This document shows positions 10,603 to 19,855 of a DNA stretch of 64,000 nucleotides, in pieces (within the stretch, counting starts at the first letter, position 1; the number at the start of each line of letters is the position of its first letter). The position numbers and the translations under genes were made by a program. Source of the DNA: Aphelidium insulamus (taxonomy: Eukaryota > Aphelidiomycota > Aphelidea > Aphelidiaceae); contig JAZDSV010000027.1 of the NCBI GenBank assembly GCA_036784855.1, positions 17,501 to 81,500 on the forward strand, given 5' to 3'. Below the pieces are notes generated by a model, which was not told where the DNA came from, did not search any database, and saw only the letters and a list, made by a program, of their open reading frames with translations.

Positions 10603-10869
10603 CTACTTGCACTGCTGCGGTGAAGTAAACCTGATAATGAGCAGTTTCTTTGATGTAGTTTGACCCAATGTCAATAAGTTATCCTCCAAATTGTACTGGC
10701 GCGAGTTGTTGGGAGAGTGGACGGTGACATTACTCGCATCTACGCCAGCTAGCTTTGGCCTGGTGTACAACAGGTGAATGAGATCAATGATGCTGCGTTT
10801 CGAATTCTGTGGGAATTCGGCAAAATCAATTTCCGTCCATGCCGCCGCCGTTGAACCAAATCCACAGAG
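10603..10869 (-). pseudogene. Crinkler ubiquitin-like header fragment
   Basis: An open minus-strand frame of 88 codons begins just after a CAG acceptor at 10870-10872 and ends at TAG. It reads LCGFGSTAAAWTEIDF, then SIIDLIHLLYTRPKLAGVDA, SNVTVHSP and LLTLGQTTSKKLLIIRF. The pattern (short hydrophobic strand, polar strand ending in DF, helix, LAGVDA before a strand, final hydrophobic strand) is that of the ubiquitin-like header at the N-terminus of Crinkler effectors. No convincing first exon was found upstream and no body follows, so I call it a relic. It differs from the N-terminus of the intact Crinkler nearby. Confidence 0.45.
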
Positions 10870-11473
10870 CTGTCATTTTGTAAGATGCAAGGACGAAAAA
10901 CACCATTTTTGTTGGCGGCTATTTGGAGCACGACCAATTGGCTCATCAATTATACATTGCATGATTTTCTAATCAATGAAAACATACAGTACTTGTCAGA
11001 CCACGTTCTGTTGCCAGCTGCGTGTAATTTGTGCAGCCAGGGCATACTGCAGTCGCAATTATGCTGTCCGCAGAAACGAAGCTGCATGAATATAGCAAAT
11101 ATACACTTTGTTCACGTGTTCTTCTACAATTCACAAGTGCATATTATCAGATGATCTATGCATGGCCTGTTAGGCGCATGTTGGACCACTTTCCCGCATC
11201 AGCCACAACTGATACTGGCATATCTGGATCATATCCCGACTGATTACAATCTAATCAGCTGCTAGTATAAATCTGAAGACTTGGAGCAGCGAGTACTAGA
11301 GTATCCAATAAGCTTCCAACATCAACGCTACGTCTTGTAGTCAGCTAGATATGCAGCAGTGTCATCATCACATCATCACGTTCATAGTGGTGACAATACG
11401 TGTATTGACACTTGCAAGTGTCGATTCATAAAAAGTAACTATGAAGTAACCAGGCCATGTATCTATCTATTAT
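10870..11473. other. Intergenic, nothing recognised
   Basis: About 600 bp between the Crinkler debris and the MTAP 3' end. Overlapping short frames are present on both strands but show no motifs. Confidence 0.45.
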
Positions 11474-12617
11474 TTAGTAATACTTGGGAAGCAGAGAGTT
11501 AAGCCGAGCCACCTGCACTGGGTTACGACACTCTGGTGCAGTGATAACCGCAGTCTTGTTCATTCCCAGTCTGATTGCACCACGTCCAGTACCCTTCAGT
11601 GCTGCTGCAGCGGGACACAGCCTGGGCAACAGTCGACTCAACAGCTGCTTGGCTGTGCTGGTATTGGCTGCCAATGTGGCCACTACTTGTGCTACACTGA
11701 CATGCTCCTCCAACTCACGCCACGAGTCATAGTCAGTTGCCATGCATACCACAGCATAGGAAATTTCGGCCTCACGTGCCAGCTTGGCTTCTAAACGAGG
11801 AAACAGACATATGTTAATATAATGCAGCACCAGCAATGAATGAATGCCAACCTGGAAGTGTCGACATGTTGATAATGTCGCAGTTCCACTGGCGGTACAA
11901 GTTGGACTCGGCACGCGTGGAGAATTGCGGACCCTCCATGACCACTAGAGTTTTGTTAAAATGCAGGCGGGGCAGATCAGCAGTGTCGCCACCAGCGGGA
12001 GCGTCAATAGTTTCAGCATCCACGAGCAGCGGCACCTGTCCACGGCACGCCACGTCCTTCACAATATCCATCAATTCGTGGCAGAAAGGGTCGGCAAACT
12101 CCACATGGCCGGCACAGCCATCCGTGAAGAATGTACACGGCCGAATGCCTTTGGTGCGGTCCACGCACTGCGAGGGAAGCACAAAATCCATCGGCCGTAT
12201 CTCCTCCCGCAGCGACCCGACCTGCAGCCATTGATATTATATTACATGTCGTGGAATCAACCATGATACACTCGCCGCAGAGAAGGCCAGAATGACGCCG
12301 ACACCTAGCGCCTTCATTGCGGCAATATTTGCGCAATATGGCACTTCACTCGGGTTCAGCGTGTGCCCCTCGCCGTGCCGAGACAGAAATGCCACCGTGT
12401 ACTGCTCCTCGCCGCCGTCGCCGTCCCATCGGCACACGCGTATCGGCGCGGATGGAAATCCCCAAGGCTGCATAAGATGGTTACTGGTGCCAGCGACGCG
12501 AGAACACCGTGTCACGAATACCGTCTCCTCGTACACCTCGCGCACCAACGTCATGTGGTCCAGGTGGTAGAGCCCGCTGCCGCCGATGACGCCAAAGTGC
12601 AGCGCCCTATCCGCCAT
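11474..12617 (-). CDS. MTAP: S-methyl-5'-thioadenosine phosphorylase
   Basis: Minus strand, exons 12617-12270, 12221-11852, 11790-11474 (344 aa; introns 48 and 61 bp, phases consistent). MTAP cleaves methylthioadenosine with phosphate to adenine and 5-methylthioribose-1-phosphate, the first step of methionine salvage. Family motifs are clear: GVIGGSGLY at the N-terminus, FLSRHGEGH (His in the phosphate pocket), SVGSLREEIRPMDFVLP, VMEGPQFSTRAES and LPEAKLAREAEISYA, then MATDYDSW with the substrate-binding Asp. Length exceeds the roughly 280 residues of the human enzyme through loops and a longer C-terminus. The start at 12617 (MADRALHFGVIGG) fits the family; the frame stays open upstream but without conservation. 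An earlier donor for intron 1 would break SVGSLREE, which fixes the junction. Confidence 0.92.
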
Positions 12618-12804
12618 TTCGTGATGGCCACGTTTCTGTGTATAATTCCACAGCAGCTGCAGCACACATCTCAATGGTTTAACTCTGTACATATCACACA
12701 AGCCATCTTTTATATCCATACGCAAATGATCTTACATGCTGCGTTCATTTGAGCACATTTTACCTGTCAGCAGAACGCGTATATAAATAATCAATACAGC
12801 ACTA

Positions 12805-12985
12805 TGTGTATTGGGCCACATTCTCGGGCGAGGCTTCCGGTCGCAGGTTCTTGAGAATGTTGTCGGTGTAGTGGGAGGCCCACGAGGAGCACTTGATCCG
12901 TACACTGCTGCAAGTGTATGAACAGTATGTGCAGCCAGGGAGCGCCTTGATGGTCACAGCAACTTTTACGGAGCGGCCACGCACT
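12805..12985 (-). pseudogene. Fragment of the O-fucosyltransferase-like gene
   Basis: 12811-12898 matches the 3' end of the gene at 16236-18030 (encoding CTSWASHYTDNILKNLRP); 12899-12945 matches a part of the same gene that normally lies about 800 bp further upstream (17130-17180, encoding WLHILFIHLQRC). The two pieces are joined directly, so this is an internally deleted, frame-shifted copy. It lies immediately 3' of the intact Crinkler, whose other side is occupied by the complete gene. Confidence 0.75.
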
Positions 12986-13122
12986 GTATGCCAAGCTGCG
13001 GCAGCAACGTTTCAATGTCCAAGTTTGTGATCACCGACACCATCGTCATCTGCATGTTACACTATAACTTAAGTATAGCATTCACATACTTATCAGTGAA
13101 CACTGCGATGATTGAGGGAAAA

Positions 13123-15748
13123 CTACTCCCAGGTTTGTCCTTCCGTGAAACAGGTTCCTTTGAGGCGATCCAAAAAGTCGAGATGACATTGGCCAAATAG
13201 TTCCACGGCATTATTTGTGTCAAAAACCTTCAGCATACGCTTATCGTCATGATTTCGAATATTCAATCCTTTGCAACTGTGTGGGTACAAAACAAGAAGC
13301 CCAATGTAGCCGTCCTGGCACATCGATGAGATTTTCCTCTTCTTGTCTTCAAATCCGCTCGCCGTTTTGCCGTTCTTGTCGACATACAAAAATTGCTCAT
13401 CAATCGTTCTCAGCGCGGCTGCGACGCTCCCCACAGATTTTTTCAGCTTAAGTTGCGCAAAGCAGGGGTAAAGCTTGGTTTCGCCGCTGGGATATTTCAC
13501 ACAAACACGGCATACGACGTCGGGTCCAGCGAGCTCGTCAGACAACATGAATTCCGCGTTTTGCGTATGTAGAAATTCACAAAGTCCATACTCGGCGGTT
13601 GATCTTGTGCATAAAATGTTGGGCTGAAACGAGGCGTCGGAGTGGATCGAAAATTCGCAGTCGTCAGGAAATCCCTCAAATGTTTTCAGGCCGGCGAAAT
13701 ACTTTTTCAGTTCACGTGGAAAATACTCTTCCCATACTTTCCCTAAACTTCCAGGATCGCGCAACGCTTGCTCCATCCTACTTATTACGTTGTTGTCGAA
13801 ACTGTCGCGAAAAAATTCACAGCCAGCCAGTACTGCCAGCGGTTCATCGATAACAACGCCAAGCTTATTTGCCGTATAGGTAAGCCGAGCGAAGCCGTGC
13901 TCGAATATGGAAATGTCATTCTCATCGTGGACGACGATTGGAAGTCCGGTACTAAGATAATGCTGAAGCATATTCCTTGCCCTTTCCAGGATTTTGTCGG
14001 CATGATTGTCATTTTCTGTGCGCATTCGAACTGATGCATATGTCATGTATAAGCCTCCATTATTGTTGCGGGAGCACATCGAAGCCTTGTACAAGTCGAA
14101 AACTGCTGCCACATCCGTTCCACAATCATACGCACGCAAGTAGTTCTCAATAAACAAGAACAGTAATCGCGGCCGCCCAACCAACCACTTGCTGATATGA
14201 TTTCGTGTAATATCAACGTCGCCAAAATACTTTGAAAAGTGCTGCTCAACCATAATTTTGTCCAGGTAGTTTTCAATCGTCACAATAGCTAGCGAATCGT
14301 CAAATTTTGCCACCGCGTAGGAGACACGCTCCAGCGCCAATTTCATACGAAGACCAGTGCCACAAACCATCAGCCTTAGTGGCTTCCACTTACGAAAGCT
14401 TTTGACAACAGCCGAAAATAGAGGTCGATCGCTTTTTCCTTCTGCACTATCAAAATAGATGTCGAACATAGTCAGCAGCGACTGAGCTTCATCCAAAAAA
14501 ACTGGAATCTTTCTTTCGATGCAAAGTGTCTGTCGGACCATTGCTATGCTGCGTGTAAGATAGGTTTCCAAGTAAAATTCCGACCCTTTGCGGAAAATTT
14601 GCGTCAACTGTAGAAACCAATCGTTATCCTGCAAATCCAGCTGCAAAATCAACCAACGCTTTGGTGTCATCTGTTCCATGTCCATGACCATTTGCATGAT
14701 ATACATGCGAGCGGCAAGAATAGACATCATATGCCGTGCGACAAATGTCTGATTATCACGGCCACGGCCCAGGCACAGCTTATTAGTCCCGCTTAACCTA
14801 TCTATCAGCATGGAAAGGTCACTTGAGCCGTAATTTCCCACGCGTGATAGATCAGCGACGAAGTACAGGCCATAGTTTTGGCACAGAAATTCGAACACGG
14901 TGCGCGTCTTGCCAGATCCAGATACCCCCATGATCAGCACAGTTTCTTCATTGTTTATCTGATTCAATTTAGCCTGGGGCACGTAACCTTGCTGCCCCAT
15001 TTCCGGCAATTGGTGCAGCAGGAGTGAACAACGGTTATTGCAGAAAGTAACGCCATTCTTTTCGTCAAACACAAAGTTGGCCGCAGCCAAAATGGCATTG
15101 CGGTAGTGATCGGAGAATTCGTCAAGGGAGTTTGCCAAGTCACGCGAAGTGAAGTCTTCAATACTCCAGAGCTTCTCCAAGGCACCTAACAATCAGACAA
15201 ATTAATATGTATGTTAGAACTTACTCGGTTTCCGGGAAGGAGTATCGACTTCCATAGGATCTGCACAGACATTATTTTAAAATCGCGCCGTGATATTTAA
15301 GTAAACACTTACCGCCAGCTCTGTTCGATGCTGTGGTCCTATTATTGGAGCCCGTCGCCTTCCGGACCCCACCGGCCGCAGCGTCAAGACCACCTACATA
15401 GTTAGTCGTTGTCATCACACGGTGTTATCTCTGATGCTTACCTTGGTTGGGATACATTGGCGGGTGGGCGACATTAGTCAAATCTACGCAGTTAATCGTT
15501 ATAATCAGGGAATCACGGTGCTTACCCGGGCTTGGATGGAGTGCGTTGTAAATGTCTGCGCCGTCATTACGAGGCTCATTCTTGCACTCATTCTTCCAGT
15601 CCTCCTCAGTGCGGCGCAAGCATGTCGTAGTCTTTCGGTGAATGGAATCAGGATCCGTTGCTATCGTCAATTCGTTGATCAGGTCGACTGGAGGTGGGTC
15701 AATAGTGTTTAGCGCGGCGATAATTCCAGCCTTCTTGTCGGTCGCCAT
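13123..15748 (-). CDS. Crinkler-type protein with P-loop NTPase and nuclease-like C-terminus
   Basis: Minus strand, five exons: 15748-15526, 15483-15442, 15393-15313, 15260-15225, 15185-13123 (814 aa; introns 42, 48, 52 and 39 bp). All four introns are phase 1, and the three middle exons (42, 81, 36 bp) are multiples of three. The N-terminal 130 residues (MATDKKAGIIAALN...) are low-complexity and shared with decayed copies at 7.7-10.4 kb. The body has Walker A GVSGSGKT, Walker B VFLDEAQSLL and a following VCGTGLRM, typical of the Crinkler NTPase, then near the C-terminus GPDVVC ... FAQLKLKK, a PD-(D/E)xK pattern in its QxK form as in NTPase-nuclease Crinklers. Crinklers are host-targeted or conflict proteins in oomycetes, chytrids and other eukaryotes (family knowledge). 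No signal peptide or typical LxLFLAK header is seen. Function is inferred. Confidence 0.75.
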
Positions 15749-16065
15749 TTTGCGCAGTTAGTTGAGAAGAGAAGAAGCGCGACGGAAATGTGGCGCAATC
15801 AACGCTCCAGATCGCGGCTATATTGCTTTACAATGGACCAATCCGCGCGCCATGCGTTGGGATAAAACGGCACAACGCGTGTCGACAACTGCTCTGATAA
15901 TACAAGTTACACGGCACAAGCTCACTGTAAGTTCTGATTTGACCACCGCTACGGCGCAATGATTTCCAATTGCTTTGTCCTTACAAAGGCAACTGAATAA
16001 AGCGATGGAAAACGACAAAGCGGTTCCAGCGATCATTCGTCGTGAATTGACGCGGTGATTTGCAC
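15749..16065. repeat. Duplicated Crinkler upstream region, copy B
   Basis: Matches 8865-9165. It contains, about 90 bp before the Crinkler start, a CCAAT element (GGACCAATCCGCG) and probably the promoter of the intact gene. Similarity ends near 16050. Confidence 0.8.
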
Positions 16066-16235
16066 ATTCATTTGATAGTTGGCACTTCATCTAGTGTAGC
16101 ACTACATCTACAATATATATGATTTGATAATGTATTACATTTTATTTTAATTATATTTTTTTTTGCGCATATACAACGCATATACGCACCTAAATATTTA
16201 TTTTCAACAGTTTACATAAGTAATCAAATACAGCA

Positions 16236-18030
16236 CTATATATATTGGGCCACATTCTCGGACGAGGCCTGCGGTCGCAGATTCTTGAGAATGTTGTCGG
16301 TGTAGTGGGAGGCCCACGAGGTGCACTTGTATGTGGGGTCAGAGTCGCCGGCAGAGTAGATGAAGAGATCGGCCTGCGACGGGATTTCCTCATCCAGAAA
16401 TGTGCGGTCCATGTCCAGGCGGTCGACAGAGTTTATCATTGAGTACTCGGCGGTCAGTTGTTGGGCAACGTTCCAGTAGGGTGCTACCAGTGAATTCCGC
16501 GAATCGCTCTCCACCAAATCGGTGGCCAGGTACATGAAGCTGATATCGCGCACAGCCATGATATCGCGCACGGCCTGCAGCAAACGCTGCGCACACACAT
16601 TGGCCATCTCCGGAGTGTCACGACGATACAGCTTGTATACGCGAAAGTGGAAGGCGGCGTACGGCGTGTCTGGCAAATCGATCTCCGCCACCGAGGCATT
16701 GAGCATGGACTGTTCCACGAACCAGCGCGCCTTGTCACGCAGCCGGGCAGACAGCCGCCAGAAGTCCGGGTCCAGTCGAGTATCATTCAGCGACACGTAG
16801 GTAGTGGCACCGCGGTAGTCTACGCATATGCCGCTGGTGTCAGTTATATGTACGCCAAAGCAATGTGTAATTACACGTACGGCTGGCAATGACAGTCACT
16901 TGATCGCCGTCCAGGCCAATTAGGTGCGCGGCTTCCGCGGGCAGAGGCTTCGGCCCGACCCTGCGCTGGAAACACTTTCCCTGCACCCGTTCAAAAAGCC
17001 ACTCCCGTGAACCATAGTCATCCATGTCCCCGACCGCGCGCCGTGCCGCCCTGATCACGGCACTGTTGCGCGCTGCTTGGGTGTAGTTGGCGTTCTCGGG
17101 TGTCATGTCGCGCACTAGCTGCTCCTCATCCATACACCGCTGCAAGTGTATGAACAGTATGTGCAGCCAGGCAGCGGCGCGCGGTTGTTCCGTCATCCCG
17201 GCCAGTCTGGCAGTGAACTCGGCGTACGATATGAAGCGCACGGGAATCTGTGCCGTGATCGACTCGAGATCGTAGTACTTGCCGAGCGGTTCCTGGCCAT
17301 TGCCCTGGAAGCCAATGTTCAGTTCGCGGTCGCCGTTGCGCACAATGTCCGGCTCCACCACTGTCCGGTTGGTGGCGAGTGCCATTGCAAGCAGTTCCTC
17401 CAGGCCGGTTTTCGCGATGCTCATACCCTCCACACTGTACTCCAGCACGAGGAACCGCTCGTATTGCGCGGCTGGCTGACTATATTGCGGTGGTTCTTGC
17501 ATTTGTTCGGGTGGCGTCTGCGCGTCCTGTGTCTGTTCTGGTGGCTGATCCCGTGGCTGATCTTGTAGCTGTGACGGTGCCTCCTGTTCTTGTGGCTGCT
17601 GGTCTTGTGGATGCTGTTCTTGTGACGGATGTGGATGTCGCTGAACTTCAGTCGGCTGATCCTGTTGCTCTTCCTGTTGCACTTGTTCACGTGGTGGTTT
17701 GTGTGGCTGTGGCGAATCCCTCAGCACTCCCTGCTGCTGTTCATGTGGCGCTTGTTGATGCTGTTCCCCAAAGTAGAGTCTGCATGTGGAATGTAGACGA
17801 CAAGTAAGTATGGGTGGACTACATTACATATAACTTTAGCACTACTGCACATACACGGACGCGTCGGTGCCAGCGAGATGAGCGTGGTGCGCGGCAGTGG
17901 CCCACGAAACCGCGTGGTAGCACACTTGAAACAGCACGATGGTGATCAGGAGTGCCATTAGGAGCTGCACTGTTCGCTGGCTGTGGCTGAGCCATCGCGC
18001 GTCCACCGCGGCGACTCGGCGCGCAACCAT
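16236..18030 (-). CDS. O-fucosyltransferase-like type II membrane glycosyltransferase
   Basis: Minus strand, exons 18030-17855, 17779-16877, 16833-16236 (558 aa; introns 75 and 43 bp, phases consistent). Start chosen at MVARRVAAVD; it gives a short cytosolic tail, one membrane segment (TVQLLMALLITIVLFQVCYH) and then a stem of about 90 residues made almost only of Gln, Pro, Glu and His. The luminal part resembles GDP-fucose O-fucosyltransferases: GLEELLAMALATNRTVVEPD near the start (nucleotide-sugar fold), a YYDLESI segment, PYAAFHFRVYKL (H-x-R motif) and ISFMYLATDLVES. Expected to act in the Golgi or ER on protein. The family call is by pattern only; another GT-B enzyme is possible. A fragment copy lies at 12.8 kb, and the next gene also encodes a probable secretory carbohydrate enzyme on the same strand. 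Confidence 0.55.
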
Positions 18031-18196
18031 TAAGATATGCACTATTTGTCTGGCACCGTCCGCCCGATGACAAATGATACTTACACGCCACCTTGGCGAC
18101 ACAGATGCTGTGTTCAGTGCTAACACACACGACAAGTACACCATGTCAAGGCAGTGTCTCTACTTCTGCATTTCTATTGACGCTTAAATCATTATA

Positions 18197-19346
18197 TCAA
18201 GATGTCAAGATGTCCAGAAAGTTCACCAGCATCGTAGCTTTCAAGTAGTTGGGCTCCAGTCCGTAATGTGTTCCGTCAAAGCTATAATATAATTCCGTTA
18301 TAATAACATACTTTTAACTGGGGGAGAATGAGTGAGTACATGCCTGGAGGCGTTGGCGGTGAGGTTCCACGTGGACAGCTCGTACCAGCCCATGTCGGCC
18401 AGGATGGGCCGCGTGTAGTTGATGAATCGAAGTCCGTCGGCGTTGCCTTGCCCGTGTGCCGCGCGATCCGCCGGCTTGTTGAAGGGGATAAAGTGCGGCT
18501 GGTGGAAGATCGGGTAGATGCGTTTGGAGCCGCGGTACTGCTGGAAGAGCCGGTGCAGCGGCTGGAACCAGCGCTGCTCCACCAGCCGCTCGTTGTAGCC
18601 GTCGTGGATGGAGGTGTGCGCGAGGAACATCAGCGGCCGCGGATCTCCCGTCTGATTGTGGTAGTCGAACAGTTGCTGCATGTTGGCCGCGTGCTGCATC
18701 AGGTACACGCTGTTGTAGTACCACAGCAGCGTGATGTTGACCTTGTGACCGGGGCAGAACTTTGTGGCCAGGAACTCGGCGCTCAGGTTCTCCAGGGAGT
18801 AGGGCGCGATGTGGCGGCACGTGTCGGCCTCCTGGAACTGGCGCTGATAGGCGCATACGCCCTCTGCCAGCTGCGTGTCATTCAGCATCCAGTGACACAC
18901 GCCGCCCTGCCGCTCGTCGCCCGTGATCAGAATGAACAGTGCCTGGATCAGGTGGCGCACAAACGAGTCGCCCAGGAAGATCAGGTGCTCGAAGCGCGAG
19001 ATGACGCGACACACGTCCGCCGGCGAGTAGAGGCGGTACGTGGTGGCGGGCGGGTCCGTGACGAACGGTCCGTCGTAGTAGAGGCGGTGGCCGTCACGCA
19101 CCGCGGCAAGAAAGTCCCGCGCCGACTGTTCGCGGCTGTTTGTGATGGGCGTGTAACGCTCCACCAACCGGTGCAGACCCTCGTACGCGGTGGTTGAGTA
19201 GTAGAGCAGTACGGTGCTGCCACAGCTGACCGCCACCAGTGCCGCGATGCACAGCTGTAGCGCGCCGGGCCGACGTGTCTGTCCGCCATGTTAACGACGT
19301 TGACTGTATATCGTACATACATACTTGCCTTTGTGCCAGCCTTCAT
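18197..19346 (-). CDS. PC-esterase / TBL-like SGNH O-acyltransferase
   Basis: Minus strand. Exons 19346-19329, 19254-18344, 18281-18197 (337 aa). The central exon reads a membrane anchor (LCIAALVAVSCGSTVLLYY), the catalytic block FLGDSFVRHLIQAL (GDS with the nucleophile Ser) and DMGWYELSTWNLTANAS; the last exon supplies SFDGTHYGLEPNYLK, the D-x-x-H motif that completes the SGNH/PC-esterase catalytic set. Such enzymes move or remove acetyl groups on glycans in the secretory pathway. No GT-AG pair joins the exons in frame. GC-AG introns do: AAG/GCAAGT (19328 to 19255) at the 5' end and CAG/GCATGT (18343 to 18282) before the DGTH exon. The same GCATGT donor occurs in two other genes here. The catalytic motifs are firm; the small first exon is tentative. 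Confidence 0.65.
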
Positions 19347-19855
19347 TGTTGCCTGTGTGAGGCGAGCGACAAATCAACAACAACCAGGCCGGTTTATCAC
19401 CGTTTATTGGCGCCATGTACACACATATGTTATATATAAACTGATGTATATAAACTGATGTTTTGCAGGTTGAATATTGCCTCTATTCGTCCCGTGGTGT
19501 TGGACAAGATATTGATAAGAAGGTAAGTCTTGCGTCGTAGTATGGGCTGGCTAAAACTAAATTTACCGCCTTAAATGGACATACGCTGATCCAATTACAT
19601 TCACCTTTTGTCTGCATATAGTCACACTCTGTGAAGTAGATACACTGTGAGGTCAATGAAGATTTAAAGGTGGCCCCCAGAAAAACTCTAGCAAAAATTC
19701 GCTTTACAGTTGTATGAAGGTTTTTGCAACATGAGAGAGTTATATCATTCATATGTTTAAGCGAAGTTCATTCAGAATACAAGACACATAATCCGTGCCC
19801 ATCATTGCAGCAACATCTATAACCTTCAAACAACATTAGAACAAAGCACAATATA
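19347..19855. other. Intergenic, nothing recognised
   Basis: About 500 bp between two minus-strand genes. It holds the promoter of the esterase gene and the 3' flank of neither gene in recognisable form. One 89-codon minus frame (19483-19752) lacks motifs and was not called. Confidence 0.45.

Noticed and set aside
18328-19197. 289-codon plus-strand open frame
   Set aside because: Opposite the esterase exon that carries the GDS and DGTH catalytic motifs; no motif of its own.
19483-19752. 89-codon minus-strand frame
   Set aside because: No start context, signal peptide, family motif or splice partner.
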